Positions 23,724-35,365 of a stretch of DNA of 64,000 nucleotides are shown here, piece by piece. Under the pieces are notes generated by a model. The model saw only the letters and a program-made list of their open reading frames with translations, had not been told where the DNA came from and did not search any database. The translations under genes and the position numbers were made by a program. Source of the DNA: Diadema setosum. Lineage: Eukaryota; Echinodermata; Echinoidea; Diadematoida; Diadematidae. The DNA lies in the NCBI RefSeq assembly GCF_964275005.1, contig NC_092701.1, positions 31,683,919 to 31,747,918 on the forward strand. The letters are read 5' to 3'. Positions within the stretch are counted from its first letter, which is position 1. Every line of letters starts with the position of its first letter.

Positions 23724-24605
23724 GTGTGTGTCTTTGTGTGTGTCTTTGTGACGTAGGTATAACACTTGATTCAAAATCAATTTTCGTCAATTTGTCGCAC
23801 TGACAATCCTATACAGCTTTATACTCAAAGGGAAGAAATTTCACCATTTCTGGATTTTTAATCTTATTGTAAACTCTTAGATGGACAGATTATTACTGTA
23901 TTCTCTATGTGTGAATGCACAAATGTAATAATTACATGGTTTGCTGCATCTCTTCATACAACTACTAAGTATTAGAGGCTGATGTTGCTATTTAGAATAA
24001 TATTCGTTGATGTTGGAATGTATATAGGGAAGACATTTTAACATTTTCATGTGAGCGGTAGACACTATTTTCAAAATCTGCAAACAACTTGCAACGATTA
24101 TTTAATTATGTCTGTTTGTTTGTTTGTTTTCTAAACAATGAGACGATCCTAACATTGTGAGAATGTGGGCCGATCTCGTTAAATGGGGTAATTCGTAGAA
24201 AATTATACCTTCACATTACATAACTCATGACAGAGAAATTAAATGTCAGACCATGACACTTGGAGAGTACTTATAATGGGCCAACTTTCTTCTCATGGAA
24301 AATACTATTTCTGTCAGATTATAAAGAATAATTATGAATTAACTAAAGTATACACTGATTTTCTTTCTTCGGTACGTGGCCAAGGTTTAAACAGAAAGAA
24401 AGAAAAAGTGTGTGGGGACGACTTACAAACCCAATTTTGATAATGAGTTAAGGAAGTCTCAGGCTCATATCAGAGAAAGAAAAAAACACTGCGTGAATCT
24501 TTTTTTGTACTACTGTATGTATGGATTAATCCTATAAGCCTTTAGCATGTTATCATTTGCCATGCAATCAGTAGTCATCAGTTGATATTCCAATTTGAAA
24601 CTAAA
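22186..24605. other. Gene-poor interval
   Basis: No credible exon. It holds an isolated GCGAGCGAGCGAAGCGAGC word at 22796, poly-G/poly-C runs at 22968-23043 ending in GGGATTTACGCCCATGC (an element-like end), the dispersed repeat at 23279, and a (GT)n run at 23687-23752. Confidence 0.6.
23279..23473. repeat. Dispersed repeat, copy 2 (partner at 17827-18038)
   Basis: Direct repeat of 17827-18038, again starting at a (GT)n run. Divergence is visible as scattered substitutions and small indels. Confidence 0.75.
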
Positions 24606-27072
24606 ATGGAGTCAAAGGGGGCCTGGGCTTTCGATCCTAGAAGAATCTTCGTCAGAGACAAATGAAGAATGGAAGAAAGCCTACATGCTTTCACTGACCA
24701 CATTAATTCTTTCCACAGAACCATCAAATTCACTTCTGATTTCTCCCAAGAGGAGACCAACCTCGTCCTCCCTGATGTCACCGTTAGGAAGGAATCTAAT
24801 CATGTCGCCACCATACACTAAACCCACAGATACCGGTCAGTACCTTATATTCACTCAGCCAGCTGCCACCCCCGTCACTGCAAAACCAGTATCCCTGGCA
24901 TCAAGCCCTCAGACCTTGCCGTATCTGCTCTGAAGATTCCAACTTTTCTTCCTGTAACCAGGGGCTATGGTACCAGGAGAGTTCAACAAGTCATGAACAA
25001 AGTCCGTTCTCTCCCCAGATCTGAAGTTCTGAAACCGAAAACTAACAAACAGGCCACTACTGACAGAATACCCCTCGTGACCTCTTTCCATCCCATCTAC
25101 CTCCTCTCAGCAATGTTCTTCATGACAGTCACCATATTCTTCACACTTCTGATCGTCACTTACACGCCGTTCCTAGTACTCCCATCCTGGCACACCGACG
25201 CCCCCACAACCTCAAGGATCTCATCGTTCGTGCGAAGTATACCCTCCCTCACTGACGATTTTTCTCCCATACAGCATGGCACCTTCAAATGCACAACAAG
25301 TAGGTGTATCATCTGTGATAATTATACACATCCACGATGGTGACACTTTCGCCAGCAACTCTATATCGGCCGGCCTCTCTAACCATTCCAAGGGCAACAT
25401 CACTTGTACCACCACTATAATGTCGTGCATCTCATCACTTGCAGAGTTTGTAGGATCCAATATGTAGAGGAAACCAAGACCCCACTCAACAGACGCTTCT
25501 GTGGACACAGATCACAGTTTCAATCTCCCTAATCACTCTCTCACTGACATGATTCTACAGGGCATCAAATCTTTGGGCACTCGTCCAGACACAGTCCGAA
25601 CCAGCAGAGAGAAGCTCTGCACGAGACGACTTCACACAATCCAACCCCATGGCCTCATCATCCAGGAGGAAAAATGACTAACACACTTTCTGTAATTTCT
25701 TACTCTACGCATTTTCCCAATATACACGTCTTATTCCCGGCTTGTTCCTCCTTCCATGTCAAAGTTACTTTTATATATAGCCCTTCCACATACACACGCA
25801 CTTGTATTTGTTTGTGTTTACATGAATATATACATAAAGTGTGTATATATACATATTTATATATTTCTCCCTTTTGGATTTTTGCGTTTATATCGACCCA
25901 CTCCTACATTCAATTTCAATTCTAATTTTATTTTCGTATTTCTCTATGGAAAATACACAAAGTATAACAAAATATGTTAATATGTAATGTCAACCTTGGA
26001 TATACAAGAGAAGAAAAAAAAACATACATAGAACATAGCTGTCGATGTGTCAGTTTCAATCAAAGTAAAATAATGCTATAGAGAAATATAATGGAACCTA
26101 CCTAAAGCAAGCTTGTTGAGTGTAGGTCCCAGCAGAAGCCTATACTGTAAAGAACAGGATGAGGAGCACGGGTACACCTCAAGACCAAAAAAAAAAAAAA
26201 AAAAAAAAGACCATTAATACTCGGGGTACAGAAGACTCTTCTCAAATACAATCAAAGGAGAACAAGTAACCACATGCTGCACATAAATTAGCGGTTGCTA
26301 TGATAGCAGTATTGACATAGGTGTGATAATGTGATTGCTACATGAGTTTTTCATTACGGCTTCCATTGAGAATACTGGGGAAGTGTTGGAAAATGAAAGA
26401 CATGCACCAACAATCCTGCGACCCGAAGTCTTATACGAGAAGTGAAAGGAAAACACGGTATAGGAATTTGAGAGTGCAAGCAACTACATGTATGCTCAAG
26501 GCTGTTCCCTTGGCAACGACCGAGCAGTGGAGCAATATGTATGTGCTGTCTTTTTTCTTTTGATATATACATTTATTTGTTTTATACTTTGTATTTGTTG
26601 GTTAGCTCTCACTTTTTTTTTTCTACAGCTACGTACACCAGGTTCCGGGTTAGGTGCTTGTTCAGCCCCACCCACCCCCTTCACTCATCCTGTTGCTATT
26701 TCACTCTTTTCCTATTCTTTATCCTTCTATTGTTCCTTATCTTGTATGATGTTGCCTCCCTATATATATTCATCGTTATCCTTCACAGGTTGCCCCCTAT
26801 GATCCTTGGCGTCTCGGGATCATCACTGGCTCACCTCTGCCTTTTTTCTGTTCACCCCCTTGCTTTAACCCCCTTCCTTACCTGTTTGGCTCCCTGCCTT
26901 TGACTTCTAACCCACCCTTTTTGTTTCCTTTGTTCTGTGTCCCTATAAGTCCTCCACAGAATGTGTTTGTTGTGTGTAGTCCATAATGTGATTGCTTTCC
27001 CTACACGTTTGTCATTTTGCCTCTGACGAAGATTCTGCTAGGATAGAAAGCTCAGACCCCTTTTGACTCCAT
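24606..27072 (+). mobile_element. Penelope-like element, 5'-truncated, inverted ends
   Basis: From about 24660 the translation carries a late reverse-transcriptase segment (YTKPTDTGQYL) followed by the Arg/Cys-containing spacer. Then comes a GIY-YIG-type region (ITCRVCR, LNRRFCGH) up to about 25675. This order, RT then C-terminal GIY-YIG, is diagnostic of Penelope-like retroelements. 24606-24660 is a near copy, in reverse orientation, of 27019-27072, a configuration typical of this class. The copy is old and inactive. 25680-27018 is its noncoding tail plus AT-rich and poly-A sequence. It sits directly upstream of the TRIM locus. Confidence 0.8.
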
Positions 27073-29255
27073 ATTGGATGAGCAGTTTTTTTTTTCGATA
27101 CGACTTGAAACTAGTCACTAAACTGGTAAAAAGATGGAAATTCTACAAAATCATTTCTTTCATTTTTTTTTCGTTTCATTCAGAAGCATCACTAGGGTAA
27201 CCAGTGTCAATGAAAAGTCCTGGAGAAGCTCTCCCGAGAGATCGAACAGACGTGCGAAGAGTCGATCCAACAGCTTCAAGAGAAAAGAGACCACCTGATC
27301 AAAGACTGTACGAGGCGTATCGAGGCATTTAACAAAGAGCTGCAAGGCATGAGATGTGCCAGTAAGCTACAGATCAGTCAGATCAAGGAAGTAAGCGAGC
27401 TTATTGAGAATAATATGAAGAAAAATCTAGAGGGCGAAGAGCTGACTGTGCACGAAACATGTTGTCAAAAACTGGTAGACATTCTCGGAAAGAGTGATCC
27501 CGATTACGAACAGCCACGAAATACGACTTTGCAAGGAGAGCGCGTCGTTTTTCAGCAGATTAGACGCGGAGGGACAGGTTTGAATGAGCTTGATCTTGGA
27601 AAGATTGTTATTCTACCGCAGCCCCCGAAGCTGCCGCCTCCGCTGTTGTCGTCGCAGCCCCCGAAGCTGCCTCCACCGCCGCAGTCGTCGAGGGGTACCC
27701 CGACGCCGCCATCGTCTCCGAGGGTTCCCCCTGCCGCCGACATCATCGGTGAGAGGTCCCCCGCCGCCGCCGAGGATTTAATTGATTTGATTTGATTTGA
27801 TTTGATTTGAATTGATTTGATCTGATTTGATTTGATTTGATTTGATTTGATTTGATTTCTGCATTCTGCATTGCTTTTGACGCGATTCCCACGCAGCCGC
27901 CGCCGTCGTTGTTGCGGACAATTGAGTACTGGCCACGTATATTTACGGATTATATCAAAATATTCTTTCGCAAATACCCTGATGTATCATTAATTAAACT
28001 TTCATGAGAGCGCCCTCGCTTTGTGCGTTTTTATACACAGAAAGGATGTTTTTTTGAAAGGATCTGCTTTACTGAATGTTCCTATTTTTTTTCTCAAAAC
28101 TCGTATTGAGGTGAGCATGGTGAAATTTAGACTCCGCACTTTGTTTAATTATGCTGCCAGTGGCGGATCCAGGATTTCATTGAATGGGGGGGGGGGGACC
28201 CACCAAGTTTCAAAGTAGCGACTTGGAAAATACTGAATACTGAGAAATGTTCGCGAAGTCCCTTACGGCCGGGGATTCTTATAATTGATAGAATCTCTTA
28301 AATTCTTCATCGGAAGTTTTGCGGAATTTTGAATACATCGCCAACAATTCTCCTTTCGTTCGTTTATATGAATTGGCCAAGTGACTGAAGTCTGAAAAAT
28401 TGAGTGCCTTGAACCCCATTTTCGAAAATGCTTCATTTGAAGGCTCGAAATTCTCTTCCTGCAGATGTTAATCCCACAATGTTAATCAAATTATGAAGCA
28501 GCTACACTTTTTGAGAAGGTGGAGAACGTAAAATTGTTATATCAGTGATCATCTCAAGATGAATTGTAATGAAGACGATGTTTAAACTTGTTTTTTTTTA
28601 TATTGATTTTTCCACTCATAGGTTGCAACACACGAACAAAACTTACATCCCAAAATGATTATAAAAGCAGTAATCTTCCAGGATCTATTGGGAATGAAAT
28701 AAACGAATCCATATTGAAAAGCACAAAGTGTCAAGGCCATTTATACGGAGAACAATGTTCGTGAAAATATTTACTTCCCTCAACGCCTCGACGCCATACT
28801 GTTTTTATTTATGTATGGTGTTTAAGTGTTTACATACATCAAAAGTTGGCGGTATTTTGACCGACTATGACACTTTATTATATTTTCATGAACAGAATAT
28901 TAAATAGAGTAATTATCGAAGTTTAAAAAAATAAATGAAGCCAATTGCCATGTATAGTCATTACAAAAATGTCGGGACTTACATCATAGTTATGAGTTGG
29001 CGATGTACAGGGATGAAATTCTGAAATCGAATTAAGCTATTGGTCCCCGAGATTTTAATAACGAGGTCTTTTTATTAGATTGCATATTCCACAATTTCCC
29101 TACGTACTTTTATGAAATAGGACAAAAGTATCTTTCATTTTTTCCAAGAGTGAAGATCAATTTGATGATTTTCGAATGAAAGGGAGAAACGACCTACCAC
29201 GTCCTAATCTACGAAATATACACTCCGTAAAATTTTCTGCTATGGCTGGATTTTT
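26929..29255. repeat. Tandem duplication, left copy (internally deleted)
   Basis: 26929-27213 equals 29253-29537, and 27213-29255 equals 30634-32676. By eye they are identical, including a 12-base G run, a 9-base T run and the TTTGA array. The left copy therefore equals the right copy minus 1,096-1,097 bp (29538-30633). The break shares a few bases of microhomology. The content is the Penelope-like tail, a TRIM 3' half and noncoding flank. Confidence 0.92.
27213..27795 (+). pseudogene. TRIM 3' half without RING and B-boxes
   Basis: Identical to 30634-31216, so it encodes the coiled-coil second half and the proline-rich tail. The upstream join to the start-less 5' paralogue segment is out of frame. 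An internal Met at 27349 would still open 148 codons (MRCASKLQ to EDLIDLI) in the original frame. No own promoter is evident. Either a by-product of the duplication/deletion or an assembly duplicate. Confidence 0.75.
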
Positions 29256-29509
29256 GTTCTGTGTCCCTATAAGTCCTCCACAGAATGTGTTTGTTGTGTG
29301 TAGTCCATAATGTGATTGCTTTCCCTACACGTTTGTCATTTTGCCTCTGACGAAGATTCTGCTAGGATAGAAAGCTCAGACCCCTTTTGACTCCATATTG
29401 GATGAGCAGTTTTTTTTTTCGATACGACTTGAAACTAGTCACTAAACTGGTAAAAAGATGGAAATTCTACAAAATCATTTCTTTCATTTTTTTTTCGTTT
29501 CATTCAGAA

Positions 29510-29589
29510 GCATCACTAGGGTAACCAGTGTCAATGACCTCGTGACAAGTAACCTCCAGTGCCCAATTTGCCTAAACGTCTTCGTTGAG
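29510..29589 (+). pseudogene. TRIM 5' fragment with lost start codon
   Basis: The sequence parallels 29941-30020 of the intact gene. The position of its ATG reads AGG here (CATCACTAGGGTAACC against CATCACCATGGCAACC). The following codons give VTSVNDLVTSNLQCPIC, close to the intact N-terminus. Similarity stops at 29589, where a dispersed repeat begins. The same segment up to 27213 is in the left copy. Confidence 0.8.
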
Positions 29590-29772
29590 CATGTGCACCC
29601 AAATAGGCACAACTTCGCCCACTCATACATATACATGCCAAGTTTCATTGGGATACCTCAGACGGTTTTTTAGTTACGCTGTTCACGAAATTGATTACGG
29701 ACGGACGGACGGACGGACGGACAATCCGAAAACATAATGCCTCCGGCGACACTTCGTGGCCGAGGCATAAAA
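29590..29772. mobile_element. Dispersed repeat with (GGAC)n and hairpin end
   Basis: It starts GCATGTGCACCC, has CAAGTTTCATTGGGATACC and a short (GGAC)n run at 29698-29720, and ends in a hairpin (TGCCTCCGGC ... GCCGAGGCA). A related hairpin (TGCCTCCGCC ... CCGGAGGCA) is at 33199-33229. Family not identified. Confidence 0.5.
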
Positions 29773-29947
29773 ACGATCTAATAAACCACTTGCATGTCGC
29801 CAGTTTCTATGTAATCGTGTAAAGAGAAATCTGAGACAGCCGTTGACATTCTAATACCAAAGTAGTCAGGAAACTGGTCAAAAGATTCAAAGAAATTCTT
29901 CAAAACCTTTTCTTTCATTTCTTTTCGTTTTACTCAGAAACATCACC

Positions 29948-31216
29948 ATGGCAACCAGTGTCAGTGACCTCGTGACATGTAACCTCCAGTGCCCCATTTG
30001 CCAAAACATCTTTGTTGATCCAAGGCTACTGATGTCCTGCTCCCACACCTACTGCAAAGACTGTCTGAAACGAATCTCTAAATCTCAGAAAGGGCGGAAG
30101 ATAACCTGTCCAATTTGCCGCCAGATCACCATCGTTCCTAAAGGAAATGTTGATCTCCTGCAGTGTAATCAACCAATCAAGTCTCTAATCCAAGATGTCA
30201 AGACCCAGACTGGAACCTGCACCGTATGCCGAGGAAACGAGAAGCCACTAGCCATCACCTACTGCCAAGAATGCGACGACTACATGTGCGACGACTGCCA
30301 CAAAACTCACGACAGGTGGGACAAGTTTGCGGGACACGAGGTTGTGAAAGTGGATGGCATTATTTCGGGGGTATTTTCCAGAAAGAAGCGCCGTAAATGT
30401 AAGAAGCACAAGTCTGAGGACGAGGAATGTTTCTGCGTCGAGTGTAAGAGGTTCGTCTGCTTCCGTTGTGGCATGATGGAACACAGTCAAGCTGGGCACA
30501 AGGTCCTTGACGGCAAAGAGCATGAAGATGAACAGAAGGAGAAGATCGACGAGCTGCGTGGCCGAGCAGACGACAAGATGTCGAAGATTGATGCATACAT
30601 CGTGTTCGTCGAGGAACAGGAGGCAAAGATGAAGCAAGTCCTGGAGAAGCTCTCCCGAGAGATCGAACAGACGTGCGAAGAGTCGATCCAACAGCTTCAA
30701 GAGAAAAGAGACCACCTGATCAAAGACTGTACGAGGCGTATCGAGGCATTTAACAAAGAGCTGCAAGGCATGAGATGTGCCAGTAAGCTACAGATCAGTC
30801 AGATCAAGGAAGTAAGCGAGCTTATTGAGAATAATATGAAGAAAAATCTAGAGGGCGAAGAGCTGACTGTGCACGAAACATGTTGTCAAAAACTGGTAGA
30901 CATTCTCGGAAAGAGTGATCCCGATTACGAACAGCCACGAAATACGACTTTGCAAGGAGAGCGCGTCGTTTTTCAGCAGATTAGACGCGGAGGGACAGGT
31001 TTGAATGAGCTTGATCTTGGAAAGATTGTTATTCTACCGCAGCCCCCGAAGCTGCCGCCTCCGCTGTTGTCGTCGCAGCCCCCGAAGCTGCCTCCACCGC
31101 CGCAGTCGTCGAGGGGTACCCCGACGCCGCCATCGTCTCCGAGGGTTCCCCCTGCCGCCGACATCATCGGTGAGAGGTCCCCCGCCGCCGCCGAGGATTT
31201 AATTGATTTGATTTGA
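29948..31216 (+). CDS. TRIM-type RING/B-box/coiled-coil protein
   Basis: Intronless 422-codon gene; probable RING E3 ubiquitin ligase (family knowledge). The start ATG at 29948 has an ACC-ATG-G context. RING at about residues 15-57: C15, C18, C31, H33, C36, C39, C54, C57 (C3HC4 spacing). A B-box 1-like zinc site follows at about 88-133 (CTVCRG ... CDDCHKTHD). B-box 2 is at about 150-190 (CKKHKSEDEECFCVECKRFVC in pieces, then HSQAGH). Coiled coil at about 195-300, rich in Glu, Lys and Gln. The C-terminus is Pro/Ser-rich (PPKLPPP repeats) and ends in DLIDLI. There is no NHL, filamin or SPRY domain, so it is short compared with TRIM2/3/56-like relatives. The stop lies in a TTTGA microsatellite. 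Its 3' two-fifths occur identically 3.4 kb upstream. Confidence 0.9.
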   Translation: MATSVSDLVTCNLQCPICQNIFVDPRLLMSCSHTYCKDCLKRISKSQKGRKITCPICRQITIVPKGNVDLLQCNQPIKSLIQDVKTQTGTCTVCRGNEKPLAITYCQECDDYMCDDCHKTHDRWDKFAGHEVVKVDGIISGVFSRKKRRKCKKHKSEDEECFCVECKRFVCFRCGMMEHSQAGHKVLDGKEHEDEQKEKIDELRGRADDKMSKIDAYIVFVEEQEAKMKQVLEKLSREIEQTCEESIQQLQEKRDHLIKDCTRRIEAFNKELQGMRCASKLQISQIKEVSELIENNMKKNLEGEELTVHETCCQKLVDILGKSDPDYEQPRNTTLQGERVVFQQIRRGGTGLNELDLGKIVILPQPPKLPPPLLSSQPPKLPPPPQSSRGTPTPPSSPRVPPAADIIGERSPAAAEDLIDLI

Positions 31217-31280
31217 TTTGATTTGATTTGAATTGATTTGATCTGATTTGATTTGATTTGATTTGATTTGATTTGATTTC
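31199..31280. repeat. (TTTGA)n microsatellite at the TRIM stop codon
   Basis: About 16 pentamer units with two variants; the TRIM stop codon is inside its first units. The same array is at 27778-27859 in the left duplicate. Confidence 0.92.
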
Positions 31281-32676
31281 TGCATTCTGCATTGCTTTTG
31301 ACGCGATTCCCACGCAGCCGCCGCCGTCGTTGTTGCGGACAATTGAGTACTGGCCACGTATATTTACGGATTATATCAAAATATTCTTTCGCAAATACCC
31401 TGATGTATCATTAATTAAACTTTCATGAGAGCGCCCTCGCTTTGTGCGTTTTTATACACAGAAAGGATGTTTTTTTGAAAGGATCTGCTTTACTGAATGT
31501 TCCTATTTTTTTTCTCAAAACTCGTATTGAGGTGAGCATGGTGAAATTTAGACTCCGCACTTTGTTTAATTATGCTGCCAGTGGCGGATCCAGGATTTCA
31601 TTGAATGGGGGGGGGGGGACCCACCAAGTTTCAAAGTAGCGACTTGGAAAATACTGAATACTGAGAAATGTTCGCGAAGTCCCTTACGGCCGGGGATTCT
31701 TATAATTGATAGAATCTCTTAAATTCTTCATCGGAAGTTTTGCGGAATTTTGAATACATCGCCAACAATTCTCCTTTCGTTCGTTTATATGAATTGGCCA
31801 AGTGACTGAAGTCTGAAAAATTGAGTGCCTTGAACCCCATTTTCGAAAATGCTTCATTTGAAGGCTCGAAATTCTCTTCCTGCAGATGTTAATCCCACAA
31901 TGTTAATCAAATTATGAAGCAGCTACACTTTTTGAGAAGGTGGAGAACGTAAAATTGTTATATCAGTGATCATCTCAAGATGAATTGTAATGAAGACGAT
32001 GTTTAAACTTGTTTTTTTTTATATTGATTTTTCCACTCATAGGTTGCAACACACGAACAAAACTTACATCCCAAAATGATTATAAAAGCAGTAATCTTCC
32101 AGGATCTATTGGGAATGAAATAAACGAATCCATATTGAAAAGCACAAAGTGTCAAGGCCATTTATACGGAGAACAATGTTCGTGAAAATATTTACTTCCC
32201 TCAACGCCTCGACGCCATACTGTTTTTATTTATGTATGGTGTTTAAGTGTTTACATACATCAAAAGTTGGCGGTATTTTGACCGACTATGACACTTTATT
32301 ATATTTTCATGAACAGAATATTAAATAGAGTAATTATCGAAGTTTAAAAAAATAAATGAAGCCAATTGCCATGTATAGTCATTACAAAAATGTCGGGACT
32401 TACATCATAGTTATGAGTTGGCGATGTACAGGGATGAAATTCTGAAATCGAATTAAGCTATTGGTCCCCGAGATTTTAATAACGAGGTCTTTTTATTAGA
32501 TTGCATATTCCACAATTTCCCTACGTACTTTTATGAAATAGGACAAAAGTATCTTTCATTTTTTCCAAGAGTGAAGATCAATTTGATGATTTTCGAATGA
32601 AAGGGAGAAACGACCTACCACGTCCTAATCTACGAAATATACACTCCGTAAAATTTTCTGCTATGGCTGGATTTTT

Positions 32677-33800
32677 TAAAATCTGTTATGTTTATGTTGG
32701 CTACACTACAGACTGTTATACCTTATAGGCTGCAGTGTAAAAAAAAAAAAAAAATGCTTACACTTCATTAGATGAGCATGTGAACATTTTGGCTTTTTCA
32801 TATATGAAAGAAATATATTTTGGGCGGAATTAAACACAAAATCCAAACATTTTGATTAGACATTATAAACAACCGGTAATGTCGGAAAGATATACTTCAT
32901 AACGAGGAATGACGAGTGTTAGAGACAGAAAAAAAAAAAGAAATAAGGTGAAATTTCTGGAAATTATTATTATTTTTTTTTAAATCACTGGGTAATCAGG
33001 GTTCCGCAGAATCTTTAATTGGCGCGACATCTAAAATAAGTTCGTCAAATTCTCTGTCATCTTTTGTTACTGAACGTCACACAAGTACATCACACCGTAT
33101 TTAGCATTGCACGCTGGCGAATGCCCTAGCCTAATCGGGAATCGCGCTGATAGAACTGCATCGATTCCTTTACCTCCCTGTATTTCAAAACGATTTGTAT
33201 GCCTCCGCCCGAAGGGTGCCGGAGGCATCATGTTTTCGGGTTGTCTTATATGCAATGCCTGAACCCTGAAGGTACTTTCTTGAAACTTAGTGTATACATG
33301 TACTACCAAAATAATAAAGATTCTCCAGAGAGAGTTTCAGGTCATGAGGTCAAAGTTCAAAAGGTCAAAGGTCAGGTGAAAATGTTAACATTTCACAATT
33401 TTCTCGGATCGGTAAGAATTAGATGCTCTTGTTTAACTTTGGAAACAGTCTCAAACCCACTAGCTACGCTCGTCAGTTTAAACATTTCTAAAGTTAAACT
33501 CGCGCATCCAATTCTCACTGATCCACTCTGTCCTGTGCACCACTATTTTGTATACTGATGAACATATATAGTCTGATGGGGTTGTTATTCTAATCTTTGG
33601 ATGCAGATATATACTGCAAAAGTCCAATCACAGTTTCCGGCTTCATATTTTTACGTAAATGAGAAGGAAGTGATGGTTTAGACTGCATGCTGGCAGGGTT
33701 CTATGCTGACACAAATAACTCCAAGAGAATTAAATTGGGGCCCGAATGCTGAGTGATGTTGGGGTAAATGATATCAGTTTGAGGACGAACTTAGTGTAGA
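32677..33800. other. Noncoding interval
   Basis: No credible exon. It contains an element-like hairpin at 33199-33229 and text typical of dispersed repeats around it (GGTCAAAGTTCAAAAGGTC at 33348). Confidence 0.5.
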
Positions 33801-35044
33801 TTAAGAGTACTTTTTCTAGGGGATATCACCCTCATGGCACCGAAAGACAATCCCTATTTTGTTACATGTAAATATTTCACGGAATAAACGTACTAATATG
33901 TATCACTTCATCAATAAATACTAGGTATCGTATAATTGTTGTGTTTCATATGCCACAATCTACCTTCTTTATATTACTTTTTTTAACAAACGGGTGCTGG
34001 CTGAGAAAAAAATATATGACAATCAGATATTTTACAATGTAGTACATTTTTATTATGATATATAACGAAACGTATATGAATTTACTCAACAGATAAGTCG
34101 AAGCAACATGTGGTTTATACAAGTCCATTCTTCAATATTGATTTTATTATTGGAATGGTTTAGCTATTCAATTCATTCATATCCGTTCTCCGTAATTGGT
34201 GTATATACAATTCATATCTTAAAATTTTTGAAGAGAATATTACAAATAAATAAATAAATATTTTCATTATATTGTAAACTGTCATTAGCAATAACTACAT
34301 CAGTCTTCACTTTCTTTCTTCTTGAGAATGTATGTCGCGGTATCCACATTTTTACACTGTACATTTAACCATTCCGATTTGATGGATTAAACTTAAACCA
34401 TGGAATTATTTGCCATAGGAGATCGTGATAAGTGATAGGGGCCTAAATTGGAAATTTTCTGCAATTCAAAAGATTGAAAAGAGAAAGTGGAGAAATAAAG
34501 GAAAGATGGATAGAGAGAGAGAAAGAAACAGACGGAGAGACGAATAGCCGGAGAGAGACAAATAGAGAAGGAGAGAGAAAAAAAGAAAAATGGTATGTTT
34601 CACATTCACGGAACAGTAATTTCAGTTAACTGAGTTCAGCAGACTATAACTAGAGAGGGAACTGTGGACCGATGTAACTGTTCTACAACGTGGTAAAGCC
34701 AACTGATGAGCATTTTCATAGACTACGACCAGTTTCAACATGACAAGGCTGTGACAAGAGATGGCGGTATTTTGCAGATGCTAAGCAGATTGCTAAGAGT
34801 GATTTTGCAAAACGTGTTAGAATATCTGCGAGGGATCGAAATCAATGTTAACCAAGGAGGTCACCATAGCCAGCATAAGTCAGGTAGGATATTTATGCGA
34901 AGTACCCTCTTCTGCTCTCTTTCAGTTTCTGCTGCCTGGTTCATGACGAATCGTTGTGCCCCTTCGGGCCCTGGGGAATGGGACCAAAGTGGGGCCCAAT
35001 TTTTACTGTTTCATGCACTGTACTTCGGGGCCCCAGGAAGTCCT

Positions 35045-35365
35045 GGTCCCTGTTTCACAAAGCTGTTCGTAAAGTTACGCGTGACTTTACGAACGACTGG
35101 AATATGAAGTGTCAATATGTGTGCCCATTTTCCCCCTTACGTTTTAACAAAGTACGATTGTACGTCAATATTTCATCTACATTGGGGTAAAGTACACTTT
35201 TAACCAAAAACGTGTATTAACATGTAAGAATAATCAATATCATCTGCAAATTTCAACTTTAGCTATTGAAATTAACAATGACTAGGAAACCCACTTGGTT
35301 TGCCATATTTAAGTCGTTCGTAAAGTCGTGAGTAACTTTACGAACAGCTTTATGAAACAGGGCCC
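35045..35365. mobile_element. MITE with CCCTGTTTCA ends, in segmental copy 1
   Basis: Left end GGTCCCTGTTTCACAAAGC, right end GCTTTATGAAACAGGGCC. Both arms continue into TCGTAAAGT ... ACTTTACGAAC. The same element in copy 2 (50937-51617) is enlarged by a second MITE. Confidence 0.8.

Larger units (their letters stand above)
29253..32676. repeat. Tandem duplication, right copy (full length)
   Basis: It contains the same outer segments as the left copy plus the TRIM 5' half. The left/right junction lies within a short T run at 29251-29255. Beyond 32676 the sequence is unique in this window. Confidence 0.92.

Noticed and set aside
24629-24655. Complete hammerhead ribozyme
   Set aside because: CTGACGA and GAAA with a stem are present, but an extra A precedes the stem and I could not place a valid helix III and cleavage site. 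Kept only as a motif in the findings.
30248-30766. 172-codon open frame on the minus strand
   Set aside because: Antisense to the intact TRIM gene; composition follows the coding strand.
34706-35107. 133-codon frame shared with 50519-51040 as a conserved gene
   Set aside because: Shared only because the whole segment is duplicated; the frame runs into a MITE and has no domain.
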